DNA of 64,000 bases, taken from positions 48,112,308 to 48,176,307 of the forward strand of contig OV884056.1 in NCBI GenBank assembly GCA_930367215.1. Reading direction: 5' to 3'. A program made the position numbers and the translations under genes. The notes under the pieces were generated by a model. That model did not search any database. It was not told the DNA's origin and worked only from the letters and a program-made list of their open reading frames with translations. Of the stretch, positions 43,201 through 53,437 are shown in pieces (the stretch's first letter is position 1; the number at the start of each line of letters is the position of its first letter). Source of the DNA: Pollenia angustigena (taxonomy: Eukaryota; Arthropoda; Insecta; Diptera; Polleniidae).

Positions 43201-43489
43201 TCTCAAATTAATTTAATGAACTTTTTGATATACATATATTTTTTTTCTTTTGTTTTTCTTTTTTTCTGTATTTAACATATAATTTTTATGGAAAATATTA
43301 GGGACTTCCTAACTTCAAAAATTCATATCGGCTTGTTGTTGAATATATTTATGTACATTTAACATATTGTCTGTCATTACATACAGACAATTTTGTTCGA
43401 GCAACTTGTTTAAATTATATTAAAATTATCTGTAGCGATGAGTCCCATTCGCTCAGGGATGCTACATGATAACCAACAGCGTCCAATGC
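43201..43489. other. LINE 3' tail and AT-rich flank, no gene
   Basis: A T-rich stretch (43239-43275) that may belong to the LINE 3' UTR. Nothing else identified. Confidence 0.4.
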
Positions 43490-43680
43490 ATGCCAAAGAA
43501 TCAATGTGTGTCATGGATTTGGGCTGGTGGTTTCATTGGTCCATATTTCGTTAAGAACGACGTTGGTTAGGCCATTATCGTCAACGGTGAGCGGTATAGT
43601 TCAAGGAAAACCAACTTTTTTTAGGCCGAAATTGGATGATTTCAATATCATGTGGTTCAACACAAAGGTGAATTAAAGGC
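43490..43680 (+). pseudogene. Tc1/mariner-superfamily transposase fragment
   Basis: The plus strand reads WAGGFIGPYFVKNDVG, stop, AIIVNGERY, and after frameshifts DDFNIMWF. These match the central DDE-domain region of insect mariner-like transposases (…GLIGPYFFEN…TVNGERY…MWFQQDGA). Several stops; a relic. Confidence 0.7.
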
Positions 43681-43769
43681 ATGTTTATTTAACGTATAAG
43701 GAAACACTGTGCAACAAAAAAAAAAAAAAAAAAACAGCCTTAAAAGTTACAATGCAAAACAAAACTAGA

Positions 43770-43941
43770 CTACTACTGGTTGAGCAAATCTGCCAAAGGG
43801 TCTTGAACAATTCGTTCCGTTTTTCGAAACTTTTTTTTAAATATTTTTAAAAGACGTTTGGAATAAGTCAAGAAAAAAATATACTTATGGCCAATTTCAC
43901 GTTTAAAAACCTATCGCAGATTTGCTCTACCAATAGTGTAG
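43770..43941. mobile_element. short MITE, 172 bp, inverted CTACT/GAGCAAATCTG ends
   Basis: CTACTACTGGTTGAGCAAAT at 43770 is matched inward from 43941 by CTACACTATTGGTAGAGCAA, both followed by the shared ATCTGC. No coding. Confidence 0.55.
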
Positions 43942-43999
43942 TTTCATTTCGAATTGCGGGTATTAGGCTGGCGAAAATGACCCAACCGATTATTGTTGA

Positions 44000-44610
44000 A
44001 CTGTGTAAAAAAACAAAGAAATATATTTTTAATATCAATTAAAAGGACTTTATTGGATAGACAACGTTATGACATTAAAGTTTAAACATGATTGCGGCTC
44101 CTTCCTGATGAAACCACGTGCCAGGAACAATAATGGCAGCTAATTGAGGTACGAAAAAATTTGTTATCATGTTTCTTTACCGTTCGCCACTGACTGTAAC
44201 ATTCTGACCGCACAGAAAAAAACGTTGCACTATTAAAACATTTAATCAAAAATGAAATTAGTTTTAATAAAAAATTTAATCAAGTCAATTAAACGTTAAA
44301 TCAAGTGCATTCAAAGTTTATTCAAGTGAATTAAACGTTTAATTGATATTATTAATTACTTAAATACGTTTGATTAAACGTTTAATACATTTGATTAAAC
44401 GTTTAATTCATTTGATTAAACGTTTAATTCATTTGATTAAACGTTTAATGCCCTTGATTAAATTTTTAATTAAAACTGATTTTATTTTTGATTAATGCTT
44501 TAATTGGAGAAAAATGCTTTTCTGTGCGTCATCGTCTTTGAAGATATATCGACCATTGACTAAGGCGGCCCATAAACATTTGTGGTTGTAATTGTGTTTA
44601 GACAAAAGCT
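44000..44610 (-). pseudogene. mariner-like transposase relic, interrupted by a CACAG MITE
   Basis: The minus strand reads CLWAALVNGRYIFKDDD (about 44590-44530), is cut by the MITE 44211-44526, and resumes with GQNVTVSGER, stop, RNMITNFFVPQLAAIIVPGT and WFHQEGAA (44208-44085). Excising the MITE with one copy of the CG duplication rejoins the codon phase. The family is the same superfamily as, but distinct from, the fragment at 43490-43680. Confidence 0.7.
44211..44526. mobile_element. CACAG-ended MITE, copy 1 (316 bp)
   Basis: Begins CACAGAAAAA and ends TTTTCTGTG. CG on both sides is a 2-bp target duplication, checked against the interrupted transposase frame. The interior has repeated TTGATTAAACGTTTAATTCA words (about 21-bp spacing, near 44378-44450), each with the palindrome TTAAACGTTTAA. 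CAC ends and 2-bp duplication would suit the CACTA/EnSpm group, but no transposase is present. Confidence 0.7.
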
Positions 44611-45894
44611 TGCATATTATACTTATTCTAAATGCAACAATTCCGCTTATTCACATAACCATTCAACACAAAAATAGGATTATTCGCGAAACAAAATTTC
44701 ATTGGAGAACATAATAATAAGTTTGACGAACAGTCCCATTATTTTAAAAATTCATTTATTTCAACAACTTGCAACCGTTGCTCTAGTGTAAGTCTTTCCA
44801 TTATGAAATAGCAAACCAGATTAACCAAAGCAACTATCAGTTGTATAAACTAATACATTTTATTTCAACATAGTTTTTTCTTTGGCGTTTGAGTTTGTTT
44901 CCTAAGATTCTTTATTTCAACAGATTTAACTAAAGTTTCTTTTTACTCAGGTTTTCTTTCATCACTAACAATATCTTTAAAATTCCTTTTAATTTATTTG
45001 ACTCTTGGCTCCTATTTTCACTGAACGCATGTTGACGTATGAGTAATATAACGACTACATAATAATAAACCTTGAATAACATTCATACGCTGCAGGGTCT
45101 GCCATAAATTTTAACTAATTAAATGACACTCGCTTTTTGTTGGTTTCATATTAGTTTTTTTTTTTATTTTCAAACATGACGGCATTTAAGCAGAAAAAAG
45201 GAAAGAAGGGAAAGTAGAAAAAATGTAATAAGTTAGAAGATTATATTTCTTGGCACGTAAGATTAGTTTTAAGAACGTTTTCATTATCTTAAACATGTTC
45301 TAACGTGGTTGATTTAAATTAAAAATAATGATTGTAGTTTTGTTCGGCAAAGGATTTCCTTTAGCAGATAATGAAAGGAAGCTTTAGTTGAAGGACATAA
45401 TGCGTTTGTAGAGATGTAAAGACTTATAGCTGAGACATAATCATCTTTATATTGATTTCTATAATTTGTTTTTTTAAAATTGATTTTGAACTATCTTCTT
45501 AGTTGACTAGAACATGTAGACACACAATTAAAACTGTCTTAGGTTTTAAGATTAAATTAGTACCATTTAATTCATTTTGAAGGCTAAGTACATACATGAC
45601 TTGCGTTATCAAAGTACAGGTTGCAATTTTAACGAAAACTGAATAAATTTTGCCCTATTTGATTTTTCCAAGAAGAAGTCTAGGCTAGCCCTCATCAAGC
45701 TGCCAGATCTTAAAAGCCGTAAAACTGTGCGGCACTGAAATTTCATAACATATTCCTGAACGCCGTTAAAAAGAACGTGCAAAGAGGTAAAAATGTTTTA
45801 TACATTTATAGACTCTTCTTTATTTCCCATTGATATTAAAACTTATTTGTTGTCTTTTCAACCTCATGTAAAAAAATTGAAAATTGATATTCAA
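44611..45894. other. no gene recognised
   Basis: AT-rich, no coding homology, no clear repeats. Confidence 0.4.
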
Positions 45895-45898
45895 TTAC

Positions 45899-46155
45899 AG
45901 CAAATTTCGATCCACCAATGCCATTAATAAAGAATGATGTTTGACTATAGATTGGCAGGCACCGCAGTGGCGCAAACGGTAGAACGGCAAAGAACTCTGA
46001 TGGTGGGAATGTAGTTATTCTCGAAACATGTAAATTCGATCATAGTTCGATCCCATGTTTAGACTACAATACAATTTTCAAAAAATTTATTTTAATTCTC
46101 GCTGCAAATTCCTTCCTTCACAAAAATAATTTATTGAAAATTTAATTTGATCAGC
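45899..46155 (+). repeat. tRNA-like repeat unit, copy 1
   Basis: A-box-like TGGCGCAAACGG at 45968-45979 and B box AGTTCGATCCC at 46044-46054 (RNA polymerase III internal promoter type). Both the leader (GCAAATTTCGATC, GATGTTTGACTA) and the tail (AAATTCCTTCCTTCACAAAA) match the two units at 51082-51363 and 51683-51957. It is not a canonical tRNA: no clean acceptor stem or anticodon arm. Confidence 0.65.
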
Positions 46156-46260
46156 TTTAGCGTTATTTAAATATCAAAAACCTTCAGCTTAAAACCAGCA
46201 GTTCAATAAAAAATCACAATTGTTATCAAACCCAAATTATTTAATAAATTTTTGTTCCCA
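46156..46260. other. short AT-rich spacer
   Basis: Continues the unit tail weakly; nothing else. Confidence 0.3.
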
Positions 46261-46567
46261 CACAGAAAAAATTTTGCATCAGTAAAAGAATTAATCAAAA
46301 ATAAAATCAGTTTCAATTAAAAATTTAATCAAGTCAATTAAACGTTTTATCAAGTGAATTAAATGCTTATTCAAGTGAATTTAAAGTTTAATTGATATTA
46401 TTAATTTGTATACTGGTGCAAATTAATGTTGTCAATTAAACGTTTAATACACTTAATTAAACGTTTAATTTACTTGATTAAACGTTTAATTCACTTGATT
46501 AAATTTTTAATTAAAAATGATTTTATTTTTGATTAATGCGTTTACTGGTGCAAAATTTTTTTCTGTG
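46261..46567. mobile_element. CACAG-ended MITE, copy 2 (307 bp)
   Basis: Same family as 44211-44526: CACAGAAAAA start, TTTTTCTGTG end, CA on both sides (2-bp duplication), and the same ATTAAACGTTTAAT repeats (46436-46500). Confidence 0.7.
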
Positions 46568-46839
46568 CATTTCTACCCTTTTTGTAAAATTTATTTGTAT
46601 TTTATTGAGAAGTCTGTAGGGATAATATTCCGTTTTAGTTGGAACAATGTCTTGGTATTTTGTTTAGGACCTAGAACAAAGACTCATGCCGAATTATTCT
46701 TTGCTCATATTTTGAATATAAAACCAAAGTATAACTATAAAACTATTTATTCTAAGTTTGCTTAAGAGAAATAAAGGTAAACTGTTTCCATTTCCTTAGG
46801 AAATAAAGTAAAACTATTTCTGTCGATATTGAAATGAGT
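46568..46839. other. spacer, no gene recognised
   Basis: Short AT-rich stretch; an 82-residue plus-strand frame crossing it starts inside the MITE and has no known motif. Confidence 0.35.
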
Positions 46840-47270
46840 AGATATCCTGTAGTCCCATATTATTTTATGCCAATAATTGCTTTAGGTGCCAAAGATCTCC
46901 AAAAATGTTACTGTTTGGCTCTTGCCGGTCTCCAGATATACAGAAATCTTAAATGTCGTTGTATAGGCAGTGACAGAACTACTTCACCAATCCCGCTTAT
47001 ATTTGTTCTGAATTTATGTATGGATAACAAAGATAATTGTTTCTACTTTCTACTTATTTACAGAAATAAAATTAAAAAAATAACAACAACAATAGATCTG
47101 CGGAGCATATGTGATAAAATATATACTACAAGTCCTCATTATTTCTGGGGTCTTCGGAAAACCCACTTACACAGACAGATGGATAGACGAACAGACGGAT
47201 ATCATTAAATCAGGTTCGCTGCTAACCAGAGCACAGAATATAGGGTATTATATGAATATACATATAAGAT
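46840..47270 (+). mobile_element. DINE-1-like element, degenerate family B copy
   Basis: CTCTTGCCGGTCTCCAGATA near 46919, CAATCCCGCTTATATTTG, a decayed GACAGATGGATAGACG tract near 47173 and an ACAGAATATAGGG end. Fragment without clear termini. Confidence 0.55.
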
Positions 47271-48425
47271 AAAAACCTTCGATAAAGGGAAAATGCAAAA
47301 TATAAAGTAAATCTTAAAATTAATGACCCTGTTGAGGAATTGAGATCACCTCGTTGTCAATTCAAGGACATAGCTTTGTCGCCACGTTACTTCATTTTGT
47401 ACTCTTATATCATTTTTTTTTAATTCTTTTCTTGTGTTTTTTGTTTGCCATACAAATGCCGGAGGTTTGTAATGAAAATATCTACAAACCTTTAGAATTT
47501 TAATCAACCTTATTTAATAAGAAGCGTTCAAGTTCTTTAGAAATTTTATTTATAACTAATTTGAATGAAACAGCGAAATGTCGATATTTTCAAACTGTAA
47601 TTTATCTAATTAAAAGAAAAATGAAATGGAAAACTAATTAGTTATTATTCTTAGCTTGAATTAATGTGATTGTCCGTTTAACATTAAGCAAATTAATCAA
47701 AATAATAGACATAATTAAAAACATTTTAACGAAGTAAGACTATTTTTAGAAAATATTGACGAAAAATAGCTTTTTTAGAGAAAAAGTAAATAATAATATG
47801 ATATTTTTAGACAACTTAAATACATTTTACTTATTTATTAGTAAAAAATTAAAGCGAAAATTTCTTGCTCTTAGAAAAAATTTATTATTTACTTGCTAAA
47901 CCCGGTGCGCTTTGCTTCCCCCGTCGAAAAAATAGTTGCACTCTTGCGAAAAGCAAAACTGCAAAAACAACCACATATGTACACTATAATTTCGCACAAA
48001 TAAATGTCTGTGTAGTCGTTGCTATGTTTTTGCAATATCGCTTTTTCGCAAGAGTGCAAGAGTATGAGTCTGAACACAATGTAACCAAAATTTATTGCGG
48101 TGCGGTTTTTCATACGATTTTAAAGTAAAAAACCGCAGTGCGGAACGACTTAAAATTAAAATCTATTTTATTTTCATTGCGGACTTTCTTTCTCTCTCAA
48201 TTTGTGATACTCATTCTCTTTCTGATGTTGCCATAGTTTTTTAATAATTGGCGCTGTTCACAAAATTATTGTAAACAAAAAACTTGAAGAAAATGTATGC
48301 ACAAAAAATTAATAAAAATGTAAGCAAACAATAACAACTATTACCGTCGCCGTCTTTCGCTGTATTATGTTTAATTTTTTCTCCCGCAACGAGAAATCGC
48401 ACCGCACCGCACCGTAAACATTGTG
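47271..48425. other. no gene; inverted-repeat rich
   Basis: 47936-48060 is a hairpin-forming repeat: TTGCACTCTTGCGAAAA pairs with TTTTCGCAAGAGTGCAA, then TGCAAAAACA with TGTTTTTGCA. Next to it GCGGTGCGGTTTTT/AAAAAACCGCAGTGCGG (48099-48146) and a (CGCACCGCAC)n-like tract at 48399-48416 suggest a larger TIR element with GCGGTGCGG ends. The limits are uncertain. Confidence 0.5.
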
Positions 48426-48429
48426 GTCA

Positions 48430-49598
48430 GACTCTGAGATTTCTTTTCATATAAAACTTTGAAAGACCGAATCCGACTACACTAGCATTATTCATTACGT
48501 TTTTAGACGTACTTAAGTGTTTGCAAAGCATCTGCTTTATAAAGGGCCGGCCTACCATAAATTGTGGCCAAATCTTCACGAAATTTGGCAGTGTGATTTT
48601 CAGACATATAAAACGAGTTTGTGGGAAAAATGAAAAACCAATTAATGCATTTTTTTGAAAGCGAAATATTATTTTTTTCGAGTGGTTATTCCACATTTCG
48701 GTTTATAGCTCTTTTTCCACTGAGCCGATTGTGTTGGGTTTAAATCCCCAACTGCTTAGAAGAACTAGAAACAAATTGATGCCAAGATTATTATTTTCTG
48801 TTGAGTCGTGACTTCAACATTCGAAGATGGACAGACAGAGGGACACGGACACGGACATGGCTAGGTTAGATTAGGTGGCCGGTCTTACAGAGCCCGCAAT
48901 TGAAAATGTAAGTTCGATGTGATGATACCCTGAGTACTCCAAACCCCTTTGGTGAATGCTAGGAATCTCAATAGTTCAATTCCAGAGATTTCCCCTAGAT
49001 CTTTGAAGTAATGAGTACCGGACAGTAACAGAGTATGTGCTCCATTGTATACTGGTACCCTACGGAATCTACAATTGTCAGTTGGCCGGTTTCCCCCCGC
49101 TTTTGGCATTAACTGCCGTCCAACAGTGACGCGTTGTAAGACTCCCACATGACTCTAGATGCCTTGCACGTTTAGGTGTTTCTCCAAACCTCTGCATATT
49201 GGAGTCTATATCTTCCGTAATATGACGAATTGGAATAGGAAGGCCGATTACTCTTTTTTATGGTAATTAAACCCCCTGTTTCGCTAATTCATCAGCAACT
49301 TCGTTACTTTCTATGCCCTGGTGGTCGCGAACTTGTGTACTCTTCTGTTGCCACCAAGTCTACCCATTAAGTCCTGGACGATCGAAGAATATAAAAGAAT
49401 TATACGTGTTAGTTCCTAGTATTAGAATTTCGAGTTAAATCAGCAGCATGATAATAGCTAAATCAACATAGAATTACTCAAGTACCCAAAATATACATAT
49501 AGTATAAAGTTTGAGAAACATACGGGGTCTGAGATAAATATTGAAACGTTTTATACGGAATGACAAATGCTCATTCACTACTAGTGGGAAGGGTATAA
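48430..49598 (+). mobile_element. DINE-1-like element, diverged family A copy with LINE insert
   Basis: It carries the GACGTACTTAAGTGTTT and AAATCTTCACGAAATTTG words of the family A unit, a (GGACACGGACA)n tract at 48838-48858, and after the insert ATACATATAGTATAAAG, GGAATGACAAA and the GGGAAGGGTATA end. The LINE fragment 48862-49456 sits inside the microsatellite-flanking CATGGCTA module. Confidence 0.6.
48862..49456 (-). pseudogene. RNase H-bearing LINE, 3' end fragment
   Basis: The minus strand reads GIESNEVADELAKQGV near 49290 (RNase H), then an HYFKDLGEISGIELLRFL-type end as in LINEs with a C-terminal RNase H and cysteine/histidine region (I, LOA and related clades). Frameshifts break it. 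The flanks share GCTA, a possible trace of target duplication. A 3' end piece only; clade not assigned. Confidence 0.7.
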
Positions 49599-50451
49599 AA
49601 AAATATAAAGCAAAGCATGTTTGGACAAAAACTTGTTAATTAATCAAAGTAAATTATGCTATTTTTAGACACATTTTAATATGATAGAACATTTTCTTAA
49701 ATGTGTTTTTATAAGAAAATTTAATTAAATTTTCATTCATTTTTAATTTTTATTTTGTTTTTTTTTTTATTAAAAAAAAATAAATTATTTTAAAGACTTT
49801 TGCAAAATATTTTTAGCATTGAAACAAAATATTCCTACTTGTCCTTAATGTTCCTTCTTTTAAGCAAAACAGCTGAAAAGAACGGAAATAAATCGTTTTA
49901 TTTATATTTTTATCTTTAAGTACTTTTAATAGAAAAGTGAAGTGTCCTGGTAAATTTCTAATAAAACTACTTATTGCGAAAAAAAAATTAATTCGCTTTT
50001 ATTCAAACACACTTAAGAGAAGTCTTGAGGAAAATAAACTTACAAATAAGTACAAAGTACAAGTAAGTTGCAACATCCTTCAGAAATACTCTTTAAAGTT
50101 ATTAGGAAACTTTCTTCTGATAATGCAAATTACACAGGTCGACATTGGAAAAGTTTTTTTTTATGCACTTCAACTGTTTTTTTAGGTTTTTTTTTTGGCA
50201 TGCCAAAGCCGACTATGGGCTCAGTTTTCTCCCATTACGTCATATAGGTGATTCCAAAGTGTTGAACGTGCCAGTCGTACGCATCAAAAATGCAATAATA
50301 TTTTAAACAAAAAATATTTTTACGTTCTCTTTATCCTTAAATTATAGCACTAAGAAAGCACTGTTATCTATGCTAAAGTTTATGGAGGGCGCGATTCTAG
50401 GTCAAAGATAATGGCAAAAGAAGTAGCGGTTCGAAGGTGAAAAAAACAGAA
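49599..50451. other. no gene recognised
   Basis: AT-rich with an A/T homopolymer block at 49750-49785. No coding homology. Confidence 0.4.
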
Positions 50452-51081
50452 GGGCGATTCTATTCTGACGGGTGTAACATTTAGACGCTTAAAACGTCTT
50501 TTACTAATAGAAAAAAAAACACATTTGCAATTTAGTTATTTCTAGAAGGGGTAACATTTTTTTATATTCTATTGTTATCTTTTTACAAGAATTTATATAA
50601 AACGATCAAATAGCCACGAGAGAGCTTTAAAGTGCATGACGGGTGCAACCAAATCGGCCCACTTTCATAAGATCATACCACAAAAACACAAAACTCTGTT
50701 AATTTTTAAACTTTTGTTGTATTATTCTTTTTTATTGTGAAAGATGAGATATCAGACGATGATTATCAAATCAAACATCGTAGAGAAATATAATCTAAGA
50801 ATTAGAAATTTGCTCTTTAAGCCATGACGGGTGCAACATTTAATGCATTTTCTGTCGCGCCAAATCTATGAATCTTAATGATTCGAAGTGCACAACAAAT
50901 TTATATTAAAGCTAACGTTTAAAAAAATTATATTATTATAAAAAAAAAAAGAAAGACAAAAAAATGAAAAAGCAAACAAAATATGTACTTTGAACTTCAA
51001 GAAGAGTTCTTGACAAAAGTACGAAGAAACAGAAGTAAAGGAAGAACATGTAAAATAAATTAAAATAGATAATCATTCAAA

Positions 51082-51363
51082 GCAAATTTCGATCTACCAA
51101 AGGTTAAATACAATATGGTTTTAGGATTGATGTTTGACTGATGACGTCAGCAGTCGTCGATGGCTGCGAGTGTTAAACGGCAAGCCCTCTGAGGAGATTG
51201 AGTGGTTGCAATCGAAACATGTCAGGGTAACCTGTCCGTAAAAACGCCTGGGTTCGAGCCCAGATTGAGTCAAGAATGAAAATTATCAGTAAATTTTAAT
51301 TAATTTTCATGTTGTAAAATTCCTTTCTTCATAAAAATAATTTAATGAAAATTAAATTTGATG
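51082..51363 (+). repeat. tRNA-like repeat unit, copy 2 (inside TIR element)
   Basis: A-box-like TGGCTGCGAGTG at 51161-51172 and a perfect B box GGTTCGAGCCC at 51251-51261, inside a CTGGG/CCCAG stem. The leader starts GCAAATTTCGATCTACC and the tail is AAATTCCTTTCTTCATAAAA. The A-B distance (about 90 bp) is longer than in a normal tRNA without intron. Confidence 0.7.
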
Positions 51364-51682
51364 AACTTAACCCTAATTAAAAATATTAAAAAATTGGTTT
51401 AAAAAACCATAAATAGTTCAACAAAATAACTACAATACTAATTATTATAAAAAAAACAAAATAACCACAATACTAATTATTGTTAAAGCTAAGGCACGAG
51501 CTCTATGTGTACATTTGTCCTTCAAGTTGTGCTGAAAAAGGTCAACAGAAAAGAGAAAGACAAAGTGAAAAAACAAAAAATGTACTTGGACTTCAAGAAA
51601 AATTCTTGACGAAAGTACGAAAAAACAGAAGTAAAGGAAAAAACATGTAAAATCAATTAAAATGGATAATCATTCAGGAAAG

Positions 51683-51957
51683 AAAATTTCGATCTACCAA
51701 ATGTTAAAATAAAATTTGGTTTAAGGATTGATGTTTGACTAGTGACGTCAGCAGTCGCCGATGGCTGCGAGTGTAAGACGGCAAATCCATCTGAGGAGAT
51801 CGAGTGGTTGCGATCGAAACATGTCATGGTAACCTGCCGGCCAGGGTTCGAGCCCGAGCCACGTCAAGAATGAAAGATTATCAATAACAATTTTAATTAA
51901 TTTTCATGTTGTAAAATTCCTTTCTTCACAAAAATAATTTAATAAAAATTAAATTTC
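51683..51957 (+). repeat. tRNA-like repeat unit, copy 3 (inside TIR element)
   Basis: Direct repeat of 51082-51363, about 600 bp downstream and about 85-90% similar. A box 51762-51773; B box GGTTCGAGCCC at 51845-51855; TGACGT/ACGTCA could pair as an acceptor-like stem around it. The same leader and tail words are present. Confidence 0.7.
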
Positions 51958-52139
51958 ATGAACTTAAGCCTAATTAAAAATATTAAAATTTGGATTAAAA
52001 ACCATAAATAGTTCAACAAAATAACCACAATACTAATTATTATAAAAAATATATATATTTTTTTAAATTGGCATCAAAAAAGTATAAAAAAGTGTGATTT
52101 GGAAATTGATGTTAAAAGTTTTCTAGAATAGAATCGCCC

Positions 52140-53162
52140 AGAACTTGTTTTTGTGGCAATGTATAAAAAAGCGTAATTCAGCGAAACAATTTTTTAGTCA
52201 AACTACTTTCAGAATTCTACGTAGCAATGTAACTTTAAAATGTCTTGGTTTGATTCCAAAATCTTTTGTATTTTCTTTTTTTTAAGCCAAAATCTGGGTC
52301 GATACGTGACATTTCGAACGTGAAATTTTTTCCATAATAATTCAACTGAATAATGATTTAAACAAAATAAAAATTTACCGTTAATCCGAATAGCATATTT
52401 CTCTTTGAACTCTTCCTTAGATTATAGACCATGTAAGAACATTTTTTTGGAATAATTTTTATTAAATGTACTCAATACCAGAGATAATTATTGCGACATA
52501 TATTGCAGTAAATGTCAAAATTATGTTATCTCTAATGTAGCCTACAATTTTTTGTACATATTTATTGCCGGTAATTTATGTTGCAATAATTGTTACTCCA
52601 TTTTCGTTGACAACTATTGCTAACGTAAAACGTCAAATTTGGTTGTTCATTGAAAAAAGAAGCCAAAAAGAAAACAAAAATAGAAGTAAATTTTGGGAGA
52701 AAGAAATTGAATTTGTGAAATGGAAGCAAATTATTATTAGTATAAGAATTAAATTAAAGAATTAATTAAACACTAAAATAAAATACCAAAAATTATTTCT
52801 ATTAAAATTATTTTTTCTTATTCGATCTTTATTATTTAAATTTATGTTATTTTTGTTTAAGTTTGAGTTCTTTTTTTATATAAAAATATTTATTTTACTT
52901 AAAAAAAAAAAATTTAATAAAATTATATTTTTATATAAAAAAAGACCTCAAGCTTAATCAAATTAATTTACATTTAAATAATAAAGTCGAATAAGAAAGA
53001 ATTTATATTAATAAAAAAAAATTTTGGAAGATAGCGCCAGTTTTTACACTGCACCTTCTTCCTTGATTTTTTTCAGATTATGAGTTAACATAAATACGTT
53101 TTCCCATGCCTTTAACATAAATAAGCTGAGCAATAAGATATATTGCTCTGTTATTCTGCCGA
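52140..53162. other. AT-rich stretch, no gene recognised
   Basis: Very AT-rich, including near-inverted A/T blocks at 52870-53020. A 66-residue plus-strand frame at 52565-52765 has no features. Confidence 0.4.
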
Positions 53163-53167
53163 CGTTA

Positions 53168-53207
53168 CACAGAGGGTTGAAATGTACCAAAAGTGAGGAT
53201 TAATTCA
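53168..53207 (+). repeat. Transib left TIR
   Basis: 40 bp beginning CACAGAGGGTT. CCAAAAGTG lies 12 nt after the heptamer. Inverted partner 55876-55915. Confidence 0.9.
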
Positions 53208-53437
53208 AAAGCTGAACTTTATCCTACACATTCGTGTGTGATACTGGGTGAAAAGTAATTAAATTCTACATCACTATTTGCCAAAAACTTTTGTTTTGAG
53301 TAAATTACTCTATCGACTGTGAGCTGTCAAAGTCAAATAATTTTTCAAAATTTTTCGTGCCGTGCCTTAATCTGAAAATTGAGATATTTTGGGTGCTGAT
53401 AATTCTTATTAAGCGTTCTAAAAGTAATTGTTTTAAA

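Larger units (their letters stand above)
50452..52139. mobile_element. unclassified TIR DNA transposon carrying two tRNA-like units
   Basis: Perfect 15-bp TIR GGGCGATTCTATTCT at 50452 and inverted to 52139, flanked by AGAA on both sides (50448-50451, 52140-52143), a 4-bp target duplication. The left part holds three copies of TGACGGGTGYAAC (near 50467, 50638, 50824). The right part holds two ~600-bp-spaced direct repeats, each with an A box and B box. There is no transposase frame, so it is non-autonomous. I cannot place it in a superfamily. Confidence 0.72.

Noticed and set aside
51146..51153. TGACGTCA as a CRE-type enhancer
   Set aside because: An 8-bp match inside a tRNA-like repeat; not conserved in the stand-alone unit at 45.9 kb.
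51161..51261. Functional tRNA gene
   Set aside because: A and B boxes are too far apart and no acceptor, anticodon and T-arm set folds cleanly.
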